Positions 56,909 through 64,000 of a stretch of DNA of 64,000 nt are shown here, piece by piece. Below the pieces are notes generated by a model. It saw nothing but the letters and a program-made list of their open reading frames with translations. It was not told where the DNA came from and did not search any database. The stretch's first letter is position 1, and every line of letters begins with the position of its first letter. This stretch comes from Sphagnum magellanicum (taxonomy: Eukaryota > Streptophyta > Sphagnopsida > Sphagnales > Sphagnaceae). The DNA is taken from contig CM038907.1 in assembly GCA_021904315.1 (NCBI GenBank), positions 31,255,223-31,319,222 of the forward strand, given 5' to 3'. A program made the position numbers and the translations under genes.

Positions 56909-59900
56909 TACAAACCTTCTTTTTTTTTGTCTTTTCATCATCATTGGTAATGTGTAGCAACGTGAAGCGTAATTTTTGTGATGAATGTTAAAAAAGAAAA
57001 AAATTGACTAACATTAGCATGGTTAAATTTGTCACCACATTACCATCATACCCAATTGCAAAATGGGGGTTAAATTTTATTGGTCCCATTAAATCCTTAA
57101 GCCAATATATTGGCAAGAAATATATATTGGTGGCAACAAATTATGCTACGAAATGGGTGGAGGCCGAGGCCCTTTAAACCAACACAATGGTAGTTGCCAC
57201 CAAATTTTCGTGCAAATGAAATTTGACCCAAGTTTGGGCGCTTTCTCACATTAGTCATAGACCAAGGAATACATTTTATCAATGACACTATTACTTACTT
57301 GGTGGACCGGTTTTTATTCGCCATATTATTTTTACCATATATTACATTTAGGGTAATGGGAAAGTTGAATCCATTGACAAGGTAATTAGGTTCATGCTCA
57401 CCAAATTAGTCAATGAGAAGCAAAACAATTAGGATGAACATTGCAACTTTGTGTTATATGTTTATTGAATAACTTATAAGATCATCATAGGACACACACA
57501 TTTTTTAGTTGGTTTATGGCCTTCATCCACTTATGCCCATAGAATATTTCATCCATATTATCACATTAGATGGTAATATTGTCAATGACTTTGTGAAGGT
57601 GTTAAATAGTCACATTTTGAATTTAAAGGAATTGATTGAAACTACATGGGGAGTGATTGACATCAATAGAATACAACAATGGAATAAGATTTTGTGGTTA
57701 CAAAACCATTATTGTCCAAAATCTTTCAAGCTTGAAAATTACGTTTGATGGTTTCCTAAAAATTAAATGGAACATCCAGGGAAGTTCAAACAATGGTGGT
57801 TTAACCCTCACCATGTACATTATTGCCTTCTTAACAACATGGTGTTAAGCCCAATCCTATGCCCAATCCTATGTTGGTTAATGCCAACAAAGTGAAACCT
57901 TGCCGTTTATTTGATGATAATACCAAATGATTCGTAATCAAATTCAAAGGGGGAAGAAGGAAGGGATGGTAAACTTGAATGAATCTATTGACACTTCTTA
58001 AGATGAAGAGGAGAAAAATAAAGTTTTGCGGAAGTTTAATGAGGAGGATGAAGGGAATCAATATAGAGCATATTGAAAGGAAAAAAAGGTAGGGTACCTT
58101 CCCATTGTAGGAAACAAACCACTTTTCATCACCCTTTGAAGAAAAAAATTCAAATATCAAGATAGTAGGTGACACATTGGAGAATTCCAATGTGAAACCA
58201 AAGGAGGGAAACATTCTTAGGGATAGTGGGGTTAATACAAATAAGGTAGATCTTACCTTAGCTCTAGTTAGGGTGCTAAACAACCTAGAAGGTGTGTTAT
58301 GCCCATACCTAAATGGAAGGTATGAGTTAGGTATTCGAAAGAGGATAATGCTTTTGGTTTTATCATGGAACCCATCATGATAAGAAAAAAAAGAGAAAAG
58401 GATGATAAAAGAAGTATGAAACATCACAAAGAAAAATAAATGAGAAAGGAGAACATCAAATAGGAAGGTAGTTGGGAAGAAATTTGACAAATGTAGGAAA
58501 GTGAAAAATGTTATAATTATCAAAGTTATGAAGGAGGATGTGAGGGAAGTTGTTATGAAAGAATAGCTTGAAGGACAAAAGTAGCCCAAGCTAAAGAAAA
58601 TAAACCAAAAAAACAGGGAAAAAAAAAAAGGTAGTTATGTCCAAGCCCACGGATAACTTTTGTCAAGCCCTCAAAATGATGCCCATGTGGAAGGTAAAAA
58701 AATGGTCAAAGGAGGATGATATTGGGTGGGTAATTATAGTGGGTATGGTAGGCTTGTGAAGGATACATTAGAGGTTAATTTGGGTAAAGTTGCATGGGGA
58801 CTTCCTCTTTGGTTTCAAGGAAGTTGATGACGACAAAATTAGGTGAAAGGGCAAGAGGGTAAAGATCACATGGGAGGTGATCTTTATAATGATACATTTA
58901 CCGAGAAAATAGTTGAATGTAGTTTGGCTAGACCCTACATAAACAAGAGTGGTGAGGTTTTGCAAGAAGTTGGTGGACATATGGTAAAGTCATCCAAGGA
59001 AGGTTGGTCCATCACCAAAATGAATGGACAATATTTGAAAAAAGGTATAAGCCATTTTGTAGGGGATTCAATTCAAGAATTGTCAAATGCACTACAATAA
59101 AACAATGGCCAAATATCAATCACCCAAGCAAAAATGAACCAAGAAATGAACCAAACTCATGGGGTTGTGTTTCAATTTTTGAAGCTAGGTATGGAGAATT
59201 GGTTCCTGAGAAGGAAAAGGTTATCGCTTTTGGAAATTGTTCAATTGGTTGACATTATACTAAGGTGTTGGTTTCATTAGAAGGATATCAGCCCACTAGC
59301 TAATATGTGGAGAAATAGCTGGGTGAAGATGATGATCAAGAGGCAATTGTTGGACAACCACACCTCATTGCTTTCTATATGGATGAGGGAAAGATCATGT
59401 ATGTTGAAAAAAGTCTTTAACATTTTGCAATTCCTATGCCTAACATGAAGGTAGTTGGGTATCAAAAGTCAACTAATGTCTCCCCTACAACTAAACAAGC
59501 TTCTATTGAAGGAAAGATTTAAAAGCAAGCAAAGGGGATCAAAAAGGTCCAAACAAACCTTATGGTAATCCCTTTCATTGCCTTCACCAAGGTTTACAAG
59601 GAAGGGGAGATGGCAATGTCATCCACTATCTAAGAGACTATAAAAACATTTGAGGATGTCACTTGATCCATTTTATTCCAAACAATGTGCAAAAACATAT
59701 AAGGTGCAACTTATTGAGAAAATAAGTAAATTTACAATTCATTATGAAAATATATTTTAAATATTCTAGAATATACTTAAAATATGCCACTATTTCATAG
59801 CAAACTAAAAAAATACCATTTTATCTCAAGTGCTTCCTAAAATATACAAAGACTAACCTCCTTAAGTAAGAGCAACCTTGTCAACCTTGTCACCTATAGT

Positions 59901-60000
59901 TGTAATTGAGGGTAAAAGAGTGTAGCTAGGAAGGTAGGTAAAACCTCCCCCACCATGGGAGCCCACTATCCTTGTAGAAGTCACCATATATAATTTGGAC

Positions 60001-63000
60001 AACAATTTAAATGAGGTACCTCCTTTCTATGTGGAAAGTGCTACTAATGGTAGTGTCCAAAGGCATATGTTTTTCAAATGGATAGGAGTTGGGGGAGGAA
60101 AATAATCAAGAGGAATTAGGGAAAGGAGTTAGTCAACTCAAATTGACCATGTTCTCCAACCTTTTGAGTCCTTTGTACAAGATGCATATTAAGCAAATGG
60201 AGTTGACATTGGAGGGGCCTATTTCCCCTTCCAACTATAACAACCACTAAAGGAAATAACTCCAAGTCCTTCCTTGGGCATTCCCATAAGAGTCAAGCAC
60301 TAAGGCCATAAGAGGAGACAATTCCTAGTATGCCCAACCATCTACTTCCCCTAGGCATTCCCATAACCATCAAACCTAGAACGTACAAATGAATAGAAAT
60401 ACAAAAAATATGGAATTATTTCCTTATATAGGATAAGTAAAATTTACTAGTAATTAAACTAATTACCAAACATAAAATGGGAACTAATTCAAATATGAAC
60501 CACTAACTATAAACATAATTAACAAGATAATTAGTAACTAATTCATTAATATTTATAAATATTTTCTCTTAGCATTTACAAAAGTTAAGACTCAAAATTA
60601 TTATCCTTTTAATAACCTTATCCTCCTTACACCTAGTTAACACCACTTATTTAAGAAAACTAGACTCCCTAATTTTAATTCAAATTTGAATTTTTTTTTG
60701 TTAACACATGGTTGTTTCATGACATCTTTAGGAAGAAAAGGGAACCATTTTGTGAACCCTCCATCCCCCCATTATTTCATGAATTTGGTTGAATAAAGGG
60801 GGTTTGTTTTCCCCATTTCAAAATATGATTCACTATCCAAACTACATGATGAATAAGTGGATAATCTTGCATCGTAGCAATTTGTTTTATGAATTGTTAG
60901 AAATGAGAAGACTTACAAGTGCAAACCTTTGTTTGCTAAAAAAATATTGCACAATGCAATGGATATTCGATCTTCAAACCTTTGTCACCAGAAAAATTAT
61001 TACATCATATATAACTTATTGGTAATGGGAGTTTATTGTGATTAATATTAATTAGTTGTGGAGATTTTGAAAGTTCAATTTTTCCTTTTTTGCAATGGGG
61101 ATCTTTGATTGGCTCATAACCAATTTTTTTTGGAACAATGGGCAATTCCCAATAGAAACACCATTTTGGATTTCCAATCCTTGAAATAAAAACCCAAAGG
61201 ATTTTGTTTAGGCCCCTTTTACAAGTTATATACATCCAATTTGAATTATGTCTAAACAATATGGGACAAATATAAGTGCATGGGGAAGACAAGGGTTCAA
61301 GGAGGACCATGAAAAAAATGTTACTGGGCAAGTTAACCTAGGATAGTTAATACAAATGGTATAATGATGGTATCTTGGTAAACTTTAATTACTAATGATA
61401 AGTGAAGGTACTTATTGTTATATAGTTACGTAGATAATGAACCATTAAATATAGTTATTTTTTGAAGGTGAAAGTGGCATCACATTGTCACTTCATTTGA
61501 GTTAACTTGAAAAAAGATTAAGAAAGAGGCTAGAAAGTGGGAAGGGTTTTGGTTGGAGTACTGGGTGGAAACCTTTGTGGGGATTTTCCTTTTCCCATCA
61601 TTGTGTGTGGTTAGATGTGTGTGAGTTTGAAGGAGATGTTAGATGAACTTGGAGATTTGTGAGTAAAAAGATGTGAGGATTTGTGGAAATGAATCCTTGC
61701 ATGTTTTGGGTTGTTTTTTATGTTTTATTTGGACAAAAGGAGTTGTGCAAGTGAGTTATAGCCTTTTGGAATTTTTTGTAAGAAGGAAATTGATTGCCTT
61801 GGTAAGATGGGCATGACTTTGCAAAGGTCCATGATGCTTGGTTGTAATTTGTAGGTGATAGGCAAGGTTGTAGTAAAGGCAACAATGCTTACATCAATGG
61901 GTTTTATGTCTTTTCTAAATTTTTGAGGTTTTCCTTAGGTTGTATTCCTTTTCTGAAAATTCCAAAGAGGTAAATTATTGCTTTAACTTGTATGTTTATT
62001 GTATCGAAACGTCTAATCCCTTTGTTATCATTTGTGATTTCCCTTACCCAATAAGTAAGTTATTCAATATGTAAGTACTTATTGGGCCTTAGGAAACAAT
62101 TTTAACAAAAAGGTCTACATATAAAAAACCTACATATAATTTAATCAAGTGCCATTCATTTCGCTCATGTAGCAATGAGGTGGTTGCTTTCACTAGTTAA
62201 TTACCATTCACCTCATTGGGGTACAATGAAATGGTTGTTTTCACTTTAGTGACATGGTTGCCTACTTCAATAGTCAACCACAACTCACCTCATTGAGGTA
62301 GCATGAGGTAACATTGAGGTGGTTGCATCTTCACATTCTCCCAAGGGAAGGAATCAACCAATCCTTACACCCCATCCCCCTCCCCAAAGAAGAAAGTATT
62401 AACTACATGTTCAATAATCTCATTGGCTCTTAGAAATTTCTATTCATCACACTATTTGTGCCCATTTTTGCGTTAGGCTAATGATAGAGGTTGAAAGTTT
62501 GATCATTCCAAATTGAAAATATAAAACATAGAAGGAACAGAATCCATGGTTGAATTTTGTGAATTGTAATATTTTACAATGTGATATTTTTTTTGAATAT
62601 GTCGATTGTGACTCAAGCCCATATCAATGGACATTTGATCCTTGTGTAGGACAAATTTGGCCCATATTGCTTTTGTATGACACCCACGCAACCAAAACAT
62701 TCACTTTCTCGTTTTTTGGGATATTTTTAAAACTAGAAAGGGACAAGAAAAGTGCCTAGCAAAATAATCTCGTACAACATGATCCACCATATCAAGTTTT
62801 GATGGTATTGACTAGTTCCACAAAACATTGAAAAAAATGTGAAGATCAATGAAACCAAATGAAAGAAAAACTCAAAAAATCAAAGAAAAATTACAAAAAA
62901 GCCAAACAAAAAGAGGAAGAAAATACAAAGGAAAACAAATGGGTAACCTTAAAAGCACAATCATTTGAGAAATAAAACCAATTCAAAGCATGCAAATTCA

Positions 63001-64000
63001 TTAGCTCTTCTATCATTTAAGCCAAACAAAAAGAGGAAGAAAATAGAGAGGAAAACAAATGGGTAACCTTAAAAACAAAATAATTTGAGAAATAAAACCA
63101 ATTCACAGCATGCAAATTCACTAGCACTTCTACCATTTAAGCATAAGAAAAAGTCACCATCAATAGTCACAAATTATTGACTCCTTGCCAATCTAAACAA
63201 AACCTCGACAAAAACACATTGCTATGATGATAACATACAAGGTACTAGAAAGGTTTGTCAAAGCAAATAAAGATTTTGATTAAATGAAGAATCCATCAAA
63301 AACCTTCTTCTTGTTCAAGGATGAATGGAAGGAAATTAGAACCTATTTAACAAATAATAATTATCAAGATTGCTCTTGTCAACTAATAGGAAAATATTGA
63401 ATAATTTGGCTTGATTGGTTTGAGTTCATCTATTATACAAGTCTTCTATGCATGTGAGAAAATTTCAAAACTAAAAGTCAAGTGTAATCAAATGTGTGAG
63501 AAGAAAAAAGAAAGCACCTTTGTTGGTGGTAAGTAAAACAATATACATGATCGATAAGTGTGCAACACATTCCCACACACAATGTACTATTAGTTGTCTT
63601 AAGCATTTCATCAAAGACCCCCCTCAACCTACTCCATTGGATGATGAAGCACACATGCAACAAATTAAGGGATGGTTGTTGCTAAATGGTGAACAAAAGT
63701 TGGATCACTATGTAATGGACCCCTCCTCCTCCTCCCCTTTGGATGCTCCTTTGTCGGGGCACAAGTAGTATCTTGGAATTTTTTTCTTTGGTGTTTCGTA
63801 AAGTGCTACATGGATGATGGGTGCCTCATTTGGTGGGTGGGGTTTTTCCTTTGACTTGACTTGAAGAGATGGGTTGTGATGATCATTCTCAAGGGAAATT
63901 AGGGTTTTGAAAACTAGATTAAGTTATGATTCTTGTTTTTGCAAAAAAAATAAAAAATTGCAAACTTACTTACCAACTTGGTAAACCATGGAAGATGTTG
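60001..64000. other. AT-rich intergenic DNA, right end
   Basis: No gene family is recognised. The frame at 63496-63768 (90 codons) reads like protein but has no motif I know and no confirmed splice sites. A tandem duplication lies at 62,901-63,140. CATTGAGGT/CCTCATTG words recur around 62.16-62.33 kb. Confidence 0.5.
62901..63140. repeat. Tandem duplication, 2 x 120 bp
   Basis: Copies begin GCCAAACAAAAAGAGGAAG at 62901 and 63021 and end CATTTAA. They differ at roughly ten of 120 positions, so the duplication is fairly old. Confidence 0.9.

Larger units (their letters stand above)
50700..60000 (+). mobile_element. Second Ty3/Gypsy-type element, heavily broken, split by a DNA transposon
   Basis: This fossil has gag-like sequence with a zinc knuckle (about 51.9-52.8 kb), a protease-like stretch with the LLGHPWF motif (about 53.2-53.65 kb) and integrase (about 57.0-57.8 kb). 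A charged extra region follows to about 59.6 kb. I do not see the reverse transcriptase or RNase H. The integrase and the following residues resemble those of the element at 36-47.6 kb, so the two are probably related. The fragment at 50.7-51.25 kb, with its own CKLCGEIGH-type knuckle, may instead be a separate LINE ORF1 piece. No LTR pair was found; the outer limits are guesses. Many breaks (tens) are present. Confidence 0.7.

Noticed and set aside
57831-58589. A 252-codon open frame on the minus strand
   Set aside because: It is very rich in F, L, S and I because it is the complement of a Lys/Glu-rich region of the second LTR element. No domain, signal or splice site supports it.
63496-63768. 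90-codon frame at the right end
   Set aside because: It has a protein-like composition but no motif, no clear neighbours and no supporting splice signals, so I did not call it a gene.

Overview
The window is nuclear DNA from a streptophyte plant: spliced genes with GT-AG (and one GC-AG) introns sit in a very AT-rich, transposon-laden background. Two genes indicate the lineage. One encodes a plant-type kinesin-13. The other encodes a tubulin-tyrosine-ligase-like (TTLL) polyglutamylase of the TTLL6/13 type, a family kept by plants with flagellated sperm and lost from flowering plants. I therefore infer a bryophyte, lycophyte, fern, or a cycad or Ginkgo relative. The compact introns (about 100 to 1000 bp) argue mildly for a seed-free plant. 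I cannot name the species.

Layout. 1-5.4 kb: AT-rich intergenic DNA. 5.4-13.5 kb: a less AT-rich block holding a decayed intronless copy of a ZTP29-like ZIP zinc transporter (minus strand, 6.55-7.39 kb), a phase-consistent five-exon minus-strand gene model for an unknown acidic protein (8.93-11.20 kb), spliced-looking plus-strand leader exons (11.2-11.5 kb) suggesting a divergent promoter, and a cluster of short inverted repeats (11.96-12.19 kb). 14.9-16.2 kb: the 3' part of a LINE on the minus strand. 17.6-18.7 kb: a CG-rich promoter and leader. 18.7-25.1 kb: kinesin-13, 12 exons, 822 codons plus stop. 28.3-33.5 kb: the TTLL gene, 8 exons, same strand. 36.05-47.6 kb: an old Ty3-type LTR retrotransposon with a long extra 3' region. 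47.6-49.6 kb: short repeats and an isolated CG-rich island. About 50.7-60 kb: a second decayed Ty3-type element, split by a non-autonomous CACTA DNA transposon at 54,989-56,908. 60-64 kb: AT-rich DNA with a 120-bp tandem duplication.

How the genes relate. Kinesin-13 depolymerises microtubule ends. TTLL6-type enzymes add glutamate chains to tubulin tails, chiefly on axonemal microtubules. Their adjacency (3.3 kb apart, same strand) is notable, but co-regulation is only a hypothesis. I see no CRISPR array, operon, tRNA or rRNA. The exon models come from splice motifs, phase and remembered family sequence; no alignment was run.
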